A DNA stretch of 64,000 bases from RH-AL1 sp965198715. Its GTDB lineage: Bacteria; Pseudomonadota; Alphaproteobacteria; Rhizobiales; Beijerinckiaceae. The notes below the pieces were generated by a model. That model ran no database searches and was not told where the DNA came from. It saw only the letters and a program-made list of their open reading frames with translations. The position numbers and the translations under genes are program-made. The stretch is taken from assembly GCA_965198715.1 (NCBI GenBank), contig CBDAPV010000001.1, positions 682,001 through 746,000 of the forward strand, read 5' to 3'. Numbering within the stretch: position 1 is the first letter of the stretch; each line of letters starts with the position of its first letter. Below, one piece after another: positions 24,852-33,800 of the stretch.

Positions 24852-25859
24852 TCAGCTCTGCGGCATTCCACTGGCCGCGTTAGGCAAGCGCGGCCGCCGA
24901 CGAGGTGAATGGAGAAACGGTGCGCCAACCTTAGGTACGATCACCAACTTGCCTTTTGGAGAGCCGGTCGCCTCCAGCTGGTTGATGGCCGGTATCGCCT
25001 CCGACAACGGCACGACGCGCCCGATCTCGGGCGTGATCTTGCCGGCGGCGATGGCGCCCGCAACGCCCGCCATCGTCTCAGCTTTGACATTGGCAATCAC
25101 CACCTTGTGGTGCGACGACAGGAGGCTACGCAGGAACTTAAGCGGGGTCGGCACGATGTGCAGCGCTACGCCGCCGCGCTTCAGCATCGTCCCGCATGCG
25201 CCGAACGACAAGTCGCCGTGTGTATCGAACACGATGTCGAACCGGCCCCGGAAAGCGCCAGGGTCAAAGCCTTCGTAATTGACCGGCTCGACTATCCCTA
25301 ACTTGCGCGCCTCCTCATGCCGCGATGCACTGCAGCTCCCAGTGACCTTCGCGCCGCGCATCTGGGCGATCTGGACGGCTGCGCGTCCGACGCCGCCGGC
25401 ACAGCCGGCAATGAATACGGACTGGCCCGCCCGCACCTTCGCCTTGTCAACCAGCGCCGTCCAGGCCGTGACGGTGGTGATCACCAGCGGACCCGCCTCC
25501 TCGAACGACACGTTCGGGGGTTTGGCGAGGACGTTCTCCTCCGCGGTCACGACCATTTCGGCGAAAGCGCCCGCTTCCTTGAGCGTCGTCGCCCCGAACA
25601 CTGCGTCGCCGACCTTCAACCGACGCATCTCCGGCCCGACCGCGTCGACAACGCCGGCAAAGTCGTGCCCTAGCCCGCGTGGGAAGCGCCGGCCGACGAT
25701 CATCTTCATCTCGCCGCCGCGAATCTTCCAATCCATTGGGTTGGCGCCCGCAGCCTCGACGCGGACGCGGACCTCACCACGTCCAGGCTCCGGCAATGCG
25801 ACCTCCTCCAGCTTCAGCTCGTCGTGACCTCCATAGCGGTGGTACTGGACACGTCGCAT
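24852..25859 (-). CDS. Medium-chain NADP-dependent oxidoreductase (quinone oxidoreductase type)
   Basis: The 335-residue protein has the GroES-like domain (PGRGEVRVRVEAAGANPMDW, PRGLGHDFAGVVDAVG) and a Rossmann domain with VFIAGCAGGVGRAAVQIAQM. The structural and catalytic zinc ligands of alcohol dehydrogenases are absent, which places it in the zinc-independent quinone oxidoreductase/enone reductase branch. The last 15 or so residues (RRRPRLPNAASGMPQS) are not family-like, so the natural stop may have been altered by a junction near 24900. Confidence 0.82.
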   Translation of the reverse strand: MRRVQYHRYGGHDELKLEEVALPEPGRGEVRVRVEAAGANPMDWKIRGGEMKMIVGRRFPRGLGHDFAGVVDAVGPEMRRLKVGDAVFGATTLKEAGAFAEMVVTAEENVLAKPPNVSFEEAGPLVITTVTAWTALVDKAKVRAGQSVFIAGCAGGVGRAAVQIAQMRGAKVTGSCSASRHEEARKLGIVEPVNYEGFDPGAFRGRFDIVFDTHGDLSFGACGTMLKRGGVALHIVPTPLKFLRSLLSSHHKVVIANVKAETMAGVAGAIAAGKITPEIGRVVPLSEAIPAINQLEATGSPKGKLVIVPKVGAPFLHSPRRRPRLPNAASGMPQS

Positions 25860-26021
25860 AAGCTTGCCTCTCCGTTGTTACGGCCGGCGTGAGCGCAACC
25901 GCTGCCTAACGGCGCGGCCGATCATCTCCTCTGCTCTGGTAAACCGGTGTGAGGGGACGATCTACTCCTGAGCGTCCGCGATGGGTTCGCAACCGTTCGG
26001 GATCTGCACCAGACAGTTGCA

Positions 26022-26155
26022 ATGGATGCGTTATCGAGCGTTCTGTCGCCCGTGAAGGTGCAAGGCTACGCGATGAGCGGCTTCGACGCTGCCGGCAGCT
26101 GGGCCAGCCGATTCGGGCCACGCCCCGACATCAGGTTTTACGCTGTTCTCGCGGG
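26022..26155 (+). pseudogene. AraC-type regulator, N-terminal stump
   Basis: The frame from ATG 26022 reads MDALSSVLSPVKVQGYAMSG and RPDIRFYAVLAGG, the start of the cupin-like sensing domain of a common AraC subgroup. After about 45 residues homology stops at a junction with the Ku fragment. No HTH remains. Confidence 0.55.
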
Positions 26156-26548
26156 CGGGAGATCAACGTGCCCAAGGACATGCTGCAGCTCGCCGAGCAC
26201 ATCCTGGCGAGCAAGGCGGGCGACTTTGAGCCGGCGACGTTCACCGATCGGTACGAAGAGGCGGTGGTCGCCATGCTGCGCACCAAGCAGAGCGGCAGGG
26301 CCGTCAGCACGAGCGAGCCCCGATTCAAGGACGAGAAGGTCTTCGACCTGATGGAGGCCTTGCGGCGCTCGATCGCCGGCACACCAAAGCCGGCTGAGGC
26401 TCTCGGCAAGAAGACCAAAGCCAAGCCGGCGAAGAAGAGGATCGAAGGCCAGCGTGAGATGCTTTTGCCGATATCGGGCAAGAAGGCAGCCGAGGCAAAG
26501 CCGGCCGCGAAGCCGACTAAAATGCCCGCGAAGCGGAAGGCGGGATAG
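26156..26548 (+). pseudogene. Ku protein, C-terminal fragment
   Basis: The plus strand encodes VPKDMLQLAEHILASKAGDF, FTDRYEEAVVAMLRTKQSG and a Lys/Ala-rich tail with KKRIEGQREMLLPISGKK, the end of bacterial Ku, the DNA-end-binding partner of LigD in non-homologous end joining. The Ku core is missing. The frame is open upstream to 25949 through the AraC fragment, so a chimeric product could be read, but no sensible start exists. It is most likely dead. Confidence 0.75.
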
Positions 26549-27061
26549 TCGAGATCTCCGTGTCGTTGCCGCTGTCGCCGGACCTGAGAGAGGAGATCGC
26601 CTACCGTGGTCTGACGACGGCGGCGAACTGCGGCACGCGAGCTTCAAAGGGCTATTAAATGCCCGGGATCCAATATGGCGCCGATCCGGCTAACTTGAGG
26701 TCGCAGCCGGCAATGTTGGCTACAGGCGCGTCAGTTCTCGGCTGAAGCTGAACAGTGGTTGCCGCACTGCCCAAAACTCAAGCGACATGCTCGTACGACG
26801 CGACGCCGTTCTTCTGTAACGAGGATTGTATTGCTTCTACCGCTTCCTGAAGCGAGATCGCGGGCAATTGGCTCATCATAGCCCTCCTTCGGTGATTGCC
26901 GAGTCCCACTCCTTATGTCGAACCCAGCGAAACGAGCGGTCCGATGTGATGATCGAGTCGGTGTCTGGCCAGCAAAGCATCTAAATCTTGCGCGGAGCCG
27001 ACCCATTTCCCGGATGTTAGAATGTCGGCTTTGACGGCCTCATTGGCGCCAGTATCCGCCG
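26549..27061. other. Mostly non-coding
   Basis: Apart from the micro-gene candidate at 26778-26876, I see no supported gene. GC content falls in places and open frames are short and overlapping. Confidence 0.4.
26778..26876 (-). CDS. Possible 32-aa micro-protein with strong ribosome site
   Basis: A short minus-strand frame reads MSQLPAISLQEAVEAIQSSL and ends with GVASYEHVA. AGGAGGG lies five to six bases upstream of ATG 26876, unusually strong for chance. It may be a genuine small protein or the 5' stump of a longer gene cut by rearrangement. Nothing indicates its role. Confidence 0.3.
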   Translation of the reverse strand: MSQLPAISLQEAVEAIQSSLQKNGVASYEHVA

Positions 27062-27175
27062 ACGCCGAGCCCCGTGTACCTGCTCTACATTGAGGGACGG
27101 CAACTGTCGTCTCGCGTGCGCCTCTTCATCGATTGGGCATCGAAGGAGATCGCCGCGCGGCTCGCCGAAGTATGA
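27062..27175 (+). pseudogene. LysR-type regulator, C-terminal scrap
   Basis: The plus strand reads SPVYLLYIEGRQLSSRVRLF and IDWASKEIAARLAEV before a TGA, the typical end of the LysR effector domain. The rest of the gene is missing. It is unrelated in position to the intact LysR gene nearby, which is on the opposite strand. Confidence 0.6.
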
Positions 27176-27360
27176 GGCGACCAGATCAAGCCCCGTACGG
27201 TGGACCTGCACGAACGGCCGCAGTCGAGCAACGCCCTTGCGTTCAGCAGGGTCTGGAACGGGCGCGAAGCCGACCCGTGTGGAGGTGCAAGCAGAGTTCC
27301 CCTTTCATCTGCCTCGTACCTTGAGCAACGGTGGTCGGACCCTTGACAGTCTCGGGCTCA

Positions 27361-28257
27361 TCAAGGGCTGCCTACGCGAAGCATGTCGATGAGGACGCGC
27401 AGGGCGGGCGGCACCTGCCGTCGCCCGGGATAATACAGGAAGAAGCCTGGGAACGGCTGGCACCAGTCCTCCAGCACCCGCAGCAGGCGGCCCGCCGCGA
27501 GGTCGTCGGCCACGGTGTCCTCCAAGGTGCAGGCCAGGCCAAGCCCGTCCAAGGCTGCCACGCGGATCAGGTCCGTGTCGTTCAGCGTCAGCGCACCTTC
27601 GACGGCGACATCGAACACCTCGCCACCTCGGGCGAACGGCCAGCGGTATAGGGCGCCGCTCGCCGCGAAGCGGTAGTTGATGCAGGCGTGGTCCTTGAGG
27701 TCGCGCGGCGTGGTGGGTATCGGTCGGGCGACGAGGTAATCGGGTGAGCCGACCACCGCCGTGCGTAGGTCCGGCGACACGCGCACCGCCATCATGTCGC
27801 GATGGACCCGCTCGCCGGGCCGAATGCCGGCATCGAAGCCGGCGGCGACGACGTCGGTCAGCCCATCGTCGACCATCAGCTCCAGGTGCACGTCCGGGTA
27901 GGCGCGAGCGAAGCGGCCGAAGGTTGGGGCAAGGATCAACTCCGCCGCCAGCTTGGGCAGGTTGAGCCTGACCCTCCCGCACGGACGGGCGCTGGCGGCG
28001 CGAACGGCCCCAACCGCGCCGGCGATGTCGGCGAAGGCCGGCGTGAGCCGGTCGAGCAGACCTTGCCCCGCTTCCGTCAACGCGACGCTGCGGGTCGTGC
28101 GGTTGAGCAGCTTGGCGCCGAGCCGCTCCTCCAGGCCGCGGATGGTGTGGCTAAGCGCCGAGGGCGAGAGGCCGAGCCGGACGGCGGCGCGTCGAAAGCT
28201 GCGTTCCTCCGCGACTGAGACGAAGGCGAGCAGTTCCGCGTAGTCCGACCCGCGCAT
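27361..28257 (-). CDS. LysR-type transcriptional regulator
   Basis: The 298-residue protein has a standard LysR HTH (RSFRRAAVRLGLSPSALSHT then IRGLEERLGAKLLNRTTRSV) and an effector domain ending FPGFFLYYPGRRQVPPALRV. It is divergent from a short-chain dehydrogenase gene, with 101 bp between starts. Proteins of this CrgA/AaeR-like subgroup commonly control a divergent oxidoreductase and respond to aldehydes or quinones. Here that remains inference. Confidence 0.88.
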   Translation of the reverse strand: MRGSDYAELLAFVSVAEERSFRRAAVRLGLSPSALSHTIRGLEERLGAKLLNRTTRSVALTEAGQGLLDRLTPAFADIAGAVGAVRAASARPCGRVRLNLPKLAAELILAPTFGRFARAYPDVHLELMVDDGLTDVVAAGFDAGIRPGERVHRDMMAVRVSPDLRTAVVGSPDYLVARPIPTTPRDLKDHACINYRFAASGALYRWPFARGGEVFDVAVEGALTLNDTDLIRVAALDGLGLACTLEDTVADDLAAGRLLRVLEDWCQPFPGFFLYYPGRRQVPPALRVLIDMLRVGSP

Positions 28258-28358
28258 GATTGTTGGCTCCGGCTCAGCAGGCCATGCCGATCATAGCGGA
28301 TTATCGGGCATGATGGATCGCCTTATGTCCGTACCTCACCACGCGGAGGAACGTCATC

Positions 28359-29168
28359 ATGCTCGACACGCTCACATCACCCGTCTCGCGGGCTCAGCCC
28401 GCAGCCGGCTTCGGTCGTCTGACGGGGAAGGTGGCCCTCGTGACCGGCGCCGGCAGTGGCATCGGACGGGCGGCGGCGCTGGCCTTTGCGCGCGAGTCGG
28501 CGAACGTGGTCCTGGCGGGACGGCGCGAGGCCGAACTGCAAGGGGTCGCGCGCGAGATCGAAGTAGCAGGCGGCAACGCCGTCGCAATCCCGACCGACGT
28601 GTCCGATGAGGACGCGGTCATGGCCCTGATCGCGGGTACCCTGGAGCGCTTCGGTAAGCTCGACGTGGCCTTCAACAACGCCGGCGTGACGGCCTACAAA
28701 CCGATCGAACAACTGACGGCGGCTGAGTTCGATGCGGTCATGGCGACCAACGTCCGGGGTGTCTGGCTGCTCGTCAAGCACGAGGTGGAGGCGATGCGGG
28801 CGGGCGGTCAGGGTGGCGCCATCGTCAACACCTCCTCCATCGCGGCTACCGGTGGGACCGCAGGTCTGTCCGCCTACGCTGCCAGCAAGGGCGCGCTCGA
28901 CGCGATGATCCGGGCAGTGGCGCTGGAGGTCGGTGGACAGGGCATTCGCATCAACAATGTCAGCCCCGGCGTGATCCGAACGTCGATGACGGCGGGGCTG
29001 CCCGATGAGGCCTTGGCGCCCTATGGCGCGCACGCGGCGCTGAAGCGCTTGGGCGAGCCGGACGACGTGGGCGACGTAGCGGTGTGGCTGTGCACGGAAG
29101 CAGCCCGCTTCATCACCGGTCAGAGCATCCTTGTCGACGGCGGCTTCAACATCGCCGGGCCTCGGTAG
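28359..29168 (+). CDS. Short-chain dehydrogenase/reductase
   Basis: This 269-residue classical SDR has the cofactor motif TGAGSGIGRA, the structural NNAG motif (VAFNNAGVTAY), the active-site Ser in VNTSSIAA, the Tyr-Lys pair in YAASKGAL, and the C-terminal ITGQSILVDGGF. An Arg in AGRREAEL after the second strand suggests NADP preference. A ribosome site GGAGG precedes ATG 28359. It is probably regulated by the divergent LysR protein. Confidence 0.9.
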   Translation: MLDTLTSPVSRAQPAAGFGRLTGKVALVTGAGSGIGRAAALAFARESANVVLAGRREAELQGVAREIEVAGGNAVAIPTDVSDEDAVMALIAGTLERFGKLDVAFNNAGVTAYKPIEQLTAAEFDAVMATNVRGVWLLVKHEVEAMRAGGQGGAIVNTSSIAATGGTAGLSAYAASKGALDAMIRAVALEVGGQGIRINNVSPGVIRTSMTAGLPDEALAPYGAHAALKRLGEPDDVGDVAVWLCTEAARFITGQSILVDGGFNIAGPR

Positions 29169-29923
29169 GCGTTTCACGGGACGCCGCGTCGCGTGGCACT
29201 CAAGCCGAAGGCGGTGGCGACGACAGATCCATTGCGCTTTGCTCAATGGAAGAAACCAGACGCGGGGCGGAGGCAAACGTCCGCTTCCGGCATTGTCCTC
29301 AGCTTCACCAATGACGTGAACGGGCGCATTGCGGACAGGCGCTCTTGGCCTCAGATTTTGGCCTCCAGCACATTCGTGCCGCCGCCCAGGAGAATCCATC
29401 AGAAGTACGATTCGCGAGTGCCATCGTGCAGCAGCGAAGCAAAAGGGGATCGTGCGAGAGAACGTTGTGTCTCAGCGCCCTTCCTCCGCCAGCGTTTTAC
29501 TTGAGCGTATTATCTCCACTTTGTCATGAAGCCGAAAAGCGCAAGCAAACACAGGCTTGTAGCCGAGTGCCTATTTACCTCTGCTACGACCAACGAGCGC
29601 GTTTTATGCTCTCAAAGCCTCCCGTTCTCCAAAGCTGTGTACTTTGCGCTTTTAGTACGGAGTCTAAAAGCCAAGCGCATCCAATGATTTAAGCGCGATG
29701 GCGAAAGTGCAGTTTTCGTCGGCATCCTGGTCGTCAAGCTCCAAGGCAGCAGAAGCTATGGCTGCAGTTGGCCGAGAGCATCCTGTCTGCTGATCGCGAG
29801 ATACTCCAAGCAGCAGACACACACCGTCGAAGGTTCTCAGCTCAAGGTGATCGTCGGTCATCCCAGCGCAGCGCTTGAATTAAGATTTGAAGCGCGGGCA
29901 TTGGCCGCGTGCGGGATAGTACA
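29169..29923. other. Gene-poor gap with one weak small frame
   Basis: GC content is lower than in the flanks and open frames are short. A minus-strand frame at 29664-29861 encodes 65 residues (MTDDHLELRTFDGVCLLLGV at the start) and could be real, but it has only a weak ribosome site and no family. I see no other structure. Confidence 0.4.
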
Positions 29924-30653
29924 TGACCTGCCCCCGCAAACTTCATCCAGTTAGATTTGGTCTGCCCGCCTTTGAGCCGAAGGTCTCGCGGTGCGCAAGC
30001 GCAAGGGCAGGCGACGTGCCGTGGGCCAGCGGGCGCCGCTCCTGCCTGCGCCGCCCGCAGGCGAGCTGGTCGCTCGACTTCGTGCACGACCAGCTCGCCT
30101 GCGGGCGGCGTTTCCGGATCCTCAACGTGGTGGACGACGCGACGCGCGAGTGCCTGCTCGCGGTCGCCGACACGTCGATCTCCGGCAAGCGCGTCGTCCG
30201 CGAGCCGACGGCGCTCGTGGCGCGGCGTGATCGGCCCGCATGATCGTCTCGGATAACGGCACCGAGTTCACCTCGAACGCCGTGCTTGCCTGGTGCGAGG
30301 CCGAAGGCGTCGCTTGGCATTATATCACCCCCGGCAAGCCGATGCAGAACGCCTTCCGCGAAAGCTTCAACGGCCGCATGCGCGACGAGCTCCTGAACGA
30401 GACGCTGTTTCTCGGCCTTCGCCATGCCCGCGCGAAGCTCGCGACCTGGGCCAGCGACTACAACACCGAACGACCTCACTCGGGGCTCGGCTACCTCACA
30501 CCGGCGGCGCAACCCGCCCTCCTCACCGCAACGGGCGATCGGCTGCGCAACCCCGACCAGCTCCGCCGATCGCCCGTTGCTCCATCCGCGCCAGACGGCG
30601 TTTCAACCGGGACGGCTCTAATCGCTGCTGGATGAGAGTTCGGGGGCAGGTCA
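29924..30653 (+). mobile_element. IS3-family element, internally deleted (730 bp)
   Basis: The ends TGACCTGCCCCCG (29924-29936) and CGGGGGCAGGTCA (30641-30653) are perfect 13-bp inverted repeats. Inside is most of an orfB transposase: RFRILNVVDDATRECLLAVA with the first Asp, then after a frameshift near 30235 MIVSDNGTEFTSNAVLAWC with the second Asp, and FRESFNGRMRDELLNETLF with the Glu. orfA and the orfB start are deleted. No clear target duplication remains. Confidence 0.8.
30049..30110. repeat. Perfect 24-bp inverted repeat inside the transposase remnant
   Basis: The arm at 30049-30072 is the exact reverse complement of 30087-30110, with a 14-bp loop. The right arm is the normal coding sequence (HDQLACGRRF). 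The left arm replaces what should be the conserved residues before WSLDFV, so it looks like a copy of the right arm inserted in reverse by template switching during replication. Confidence 0.8.
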
Positions 30654-30732
30654 CTACCGCTGCAGGTAGTGCGTCGCTCAATCAGGCCGTCGTTCAGATT
30701 ATTGGGTATGCCTTCCGGAACGTGGTCGGGGT

Positions 30733-31653
30733 CTAACCGTCCTTCTTTTTCTGCCTGCCACCAGTCCGAACAGCTTGTTCAACAACACCAGGTCCGGGCT
30801 CTACAAACATCTGGGCGCTGGCATTCGGCAATTTATGGATTAGACTCGCTAGCGTCACACCTTTTTCTCGCGCTTCTCTCGCAAGATCGGCAAGGTCATC
30901 ACCGCTGATCATTGTTCCTTCGTCGGCGATCAACAGTGTCTGTACACGCAAAGGCGCCTCTTGCGACCCATCAGCGGCGGAAAGTCCCTCCCGGACAAGG
31001 GTCTCGACCATATCGTCGTTCAGAACATCACCCATGCCCATGCCTCCTGCGAACCGGATGGTGGCTGGGGAGTCCGGGTCAAGCATAGCTTCGATATTGA
31101 GAATATCGTCTGGCGCCAGCGCTATATGCAAGTCTCTGAATTTCAAGAAGGCCTGCTTCTTGACTCGCATTTGAAAATGGTAGTGAGGCTGCTGCGAAAG
31201 GGGAGAAGATGTAGAATGACCGTCGTAATCGCTCCTCCCGCATGAGAATGACCATTCTAAGTCCTTATACCTGATTGTCAGCTCGATCAGCTTTCCAGAC
31301 CCCTCGTCAGAAAGATCGTTGATGTTGATACCAATGCCGTTCTCATTTGCGACCCATCTAAGATAGGCTTGAATACGGAAGAGGCTGTAGCCCTCCAATA
31401 CTTTTGCGATATCAGATTTCGTGCATCCCTGCGGCCTTAATAGCCAATGCACACAAAGCTCCGCCCGGTCGAATGAGTCGAGTGATTCGCCGCAGACGAA
31501 ACAGCGACCCGTTTTAAACGCTTTTTGAAATATAGCGTGATCGGCAACGGAGCGACGATAGCCCTCTTCAGCACGCTTGAACTTCTCCTCGGGTGTTTGC
31601 GCAGCGAGTGCCTTTCGATATCTCTGAGCTGCGAGTTTGAGTCCTTCGTTCAT
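30733..31653 (-). CDS. Unknown protein with N-terminal CxxC...CxxH zinc-type motif (306 aa)
   Basis: The protein starts with a charged helix, then CFVCGESLDSFDRAELCVHW at about residues 51-70, which could bind zinc (CxxC and CxxH). The middle domain holds DYDGHSTSS and PHYHFQMRVKKQAF; the end is Lys-rich (RQKKKDG). GC content is lower than in its surroundings and both neighbours are mobile-element remnants, which suggests recent transfer. I do not recognise a family. It could be a DNA-binding or defence-type protein, but there is no direct support for either. Confidence 0.6.
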   Translation of the reverse strand: MNEGLKLAAQRYRKALAAQTPEEKFKRAEEGYRRSVADHAIFQKAFKTGRCFVCGESLDSFDRAELCVHWLLRPQGCTKSDIAKVLEGYSLFRIQAYLRWVANENGIGININDLSDEGSGKLIELTIRYKDLEWSFSCGRSDYDGHSTSSPLSQQPHYHFQMRVKKQAFLKFRDLHIALAPDDILNIEAMLDPDSPATIRFAGGMGMGDVLNDDMVETLVREGLSAADGSQEAPLRVQTLLIADEGTMISGDDLADLAREAREKGVTLASLIHKLPNASAQMFVEPGPGVVEQAVRTGGRQKKKDG

Positions 31654-31699
31654 GGCAATACGCTCGCGGTGGCACTCTACGCTGCCAACCTTTCTAGCG

Positions 31700-31998
31700 T
31701 GCGCAAACCAGTCCGTCCCATGTCGTCGGCTTCGGCCGGTCGGCTGGAGGCGCAGGCGGCGGTCTCAGGCGCATTGGCGGCTGAGGATGCACCGGCACTC
31801 CGCCGATGGTGCCGTAGCGGTTGAACTTGGCCTGCTCCCGCAGATTGCGGGGGCGCCGTTGCATGGGCTGGTCCGTTGCGGCGGCGCCGGGGCGGCGCGA
31901 TGCACAGGCTTCCCGTCGATGGTGCCGCTGCGATCGAACTCGGCCTGTTCCCGCGGGGTGCGGGGCGTCGGCATGTCGGCGGGTGCCTCTCCGGCCAT
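31700..31998 (-). pseudogene. Small prophage-type protein with tandem repeat, frameshifted
   Basis: The frame from ATG 31998 (preceded by AGGAGG) reads RTPREQAEFDRSGTIDGKPV. A second, related copy, REQAKFNRYGTIGGVPVH, follows in a different frame, ending with RLRPPPPADRPKPTTWDGL. So an original two-repeat protein of about 90 residues has suffered a frameshift near 31870. It follows the terminase fragment, the usual place of a small head-tail joining type protein. Confidence 0.5.
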
Positions 31999-32290
31999 GG
32001 CGACCCTCCTGTATTCAAAACCAAGGCCTCTGAGGTGCTGGCGCGCCGCGAAGAAGGAGACAAGGCAATCGAGTCTCGGCGCGGGCGCCGGGCTTGCGAT
32101 CCCACATGCGGCGAGGCTGGCCGCGGGTGCGGGTCAGCACCTTCCGTTCCGACGTGAGCTGTTCGAAGTAGACCGGCTGCAGTGTGTCGGAGAAGCGAAT
32201 CGATCGGCCGCGCTCGAGGCGGTTCATGATCGTGGTCTTGATACCGTCGACACCGAGGATGAAGAGCGACCCTCAAGCGGCCTTGCTCTG
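31999..32290 (-). pseudogene. Phage terminase large subunit (GpA type), C-terminal fragment
   Basis: The minus strand reads FILGVDGIKTTIMNRLERGR, RFSDTLQPVYFEQLTSERKV and RRMWDRKPGARAE, the C-terminal nuclease region of GpA-type terminases. A one-base shift near 32085 is needed to continue into LDCLVSFFAARQHLRG. The ATPase domain is missing; an IS1-type remnant begins upstream. This is the trace of a lost prophage. Confidence 0.65.
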
Positions 32291-32403
32291 CGACTTCTGG
32301 ACCACCGGACGATTGCCGGCGGCGCCCTTGATCGCAAGGACGCGTTGGCGCGCACGCGGACGGCATTTTAGGCGTAGACCTGCTCCTTCCAGTCGCCGTC
32401 GCC

Positions 32404-33227
32404 CTCATGGTCGAGGTCAGCACCGGCTGCGCGAAGATCATGCATGACGAGATGCGCGACCTGCCGTGCGAGCGTATCCAGGTAGATGAAATCTGGGCAT
32501 ATGTCGGCAAGAAGCAGCGGCAGATGACGAAGCAGGACGACAAGAACCTTGTCGGCGACCAGTGGACCTTCGTTGCGATCTGCCCCGACACAAAGCTCGT
32601 CCCGTCCTATCGCGTAGGGAAGCGCATCAAGCCTCATGCGGTCGCGTTCATGCAGGATTTGTCCGAGCGGCTGGCGAACCGCGTCCAGCTATCGTCTGAC
32701 GCTCTAACAGGATGTTGATTAGACGCGAGAGAGTACCTGATGTAGTAGGATGGCGATCCGCTCATCTACTAAAGGTAGCTGCTTCTCAGCGGGTTGCGGC
32801 CTTTTTCAGCAGCCTGCTACGCTCTTACGTGGATGCCGTTGAACTCGCGTTCGGTTCCGAGGTCGATTACGGGCAGGCTGTAAAATTTTACGAAGCCGAG
32901 CCGGTCGGCCCCGGCCGCTACAGCCCGCCCAAGGTGACGCGCCAGGAACGTCACCCGATCGCTGGTGCTCCTGATCCCGCGCATATCTCGACAAGTCTCG
33001 TTGAGCGGCAAAACCTCACCATGCGGATGTCCATGCGCCGTTTCACGCGCCTCACGAACGGCTTCTCGAAGAAGGTCGAGAACCGCAGGGCGGCGGTTGC
33101 CTTGCACTTTGCACATTATAACTTTGTACGGACACATCGTACGCTGCGGATGGCGCCTGCCATGGCGGCAGGGGTATCGAAGCGGCTATGGTCAATGGAG
33201 GAATTAGTGGAGCGTGCTCTTGGATAA
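32404..33227 (+). pseudogene. IS1-family transposase, split by a small insertion
   Basis: The frame from 32407 gives the middle of an IS1-type DDE transposase (CERIQVDEIWAYVGKKQRQM, WTFVAICPDTKLVPSYRVGK, FMQDLSERLANRVQLSSDAL). A 110-bp insertion at 32707-32816 interrupts it. The remainder follows (SYVDAVELAFGSEVDYGQAV, SLVERQNLTMRMSMRRFTRL, HFAHYNFVRTHRTLRMAPAM). The N-terminal HTH region is lost. Confidence 0.8.
32707..32816. mobile_element. MITE-like 110-bp insertion with IS5-type ends
   Basis: The insertion starts acaggatgttgattag and ends tttttcagcagcctg. These are imperfect inverted ends related to the IS5-family ends at 8292 and 9574. CTA is present on both sides (32704-32706 and 32817-32819) where the transposase needs it once, so it is a target duplication. 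No open frame fits inside, so it would have been moved by an IS5-type transposase acting in trans. Confidence 0.65.
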
Positions 33228-33516
33228 GAACATCCCCGAAGGACCCAGCAACAATGATCAAGTCAATCAAACCGATCTTGTAGTCGTGGAATTGATGGCA
33301 CTCATCATTGGTGGAGCTGTGATAATGAACCCCGAACGGCAAGCCGGTATCGACGAGTCAATGGCTTTTATGGTCAATCATTTTGCAAATACGGGACTTA
33401 ATAAGGCGGCTGCCTTGGTCGAACAGATTCGCCGCAAGGCTGCCGATAACCGCAGCGATCCGGCCTTGCTGCACAAGCTCAGAGAGAGGCCGCCTGGAGC
33501 CGGGCGGCCAAATTAG
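33214..33516 (+). CDS. Hypothetical protein (100 aa)
   Basis: A GTG-started frame overlaps the end of the IS1-type transposase. It contains a hydrophobic stretch VVVELMALIIGGAVIM and a helical part FMVNHFANTGLNKAAALVEQ. Composition is gene-like, but the N-terminal residues come from IS sequence, so the true start may be lower, for example ATG 33325. The function is unknown. Confidence 0.4.
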   Translation: MLLDKNIPEGPSNNDQVNQTDLVVVELMALIIGGAVIMNPERQAGIDESMAFMVNHFANTGLNKAAALVEQIRRKAADNRSDPALLHKLRERPPGAGRPN

Positions 33517-33800
33517 GACACTACCCCCTCGCGCAGCAGGTTGACGAAGCGCTCAACCCCTTCACCGACTCGGTCAGCGCATCAACCGCTCGAACTCCGC
33601 TCGGCTACGATCAGGAGGCGTCTCCGGCGCGGTCGGGGCGGCCAATGACGTGGCCTCAGTGGACCGCGACATGGCCGACGAGAGGCCTGCGGCTGCCGCG
33701 AGGGATGCGGAATCCAGGGCGATGGTGACGTAGACCTTCAGGCCGAGCAGACAAGTCCCGAGCACGGACGCTCCCCGGATCTGCCCCCGCTCTCCTTTAG

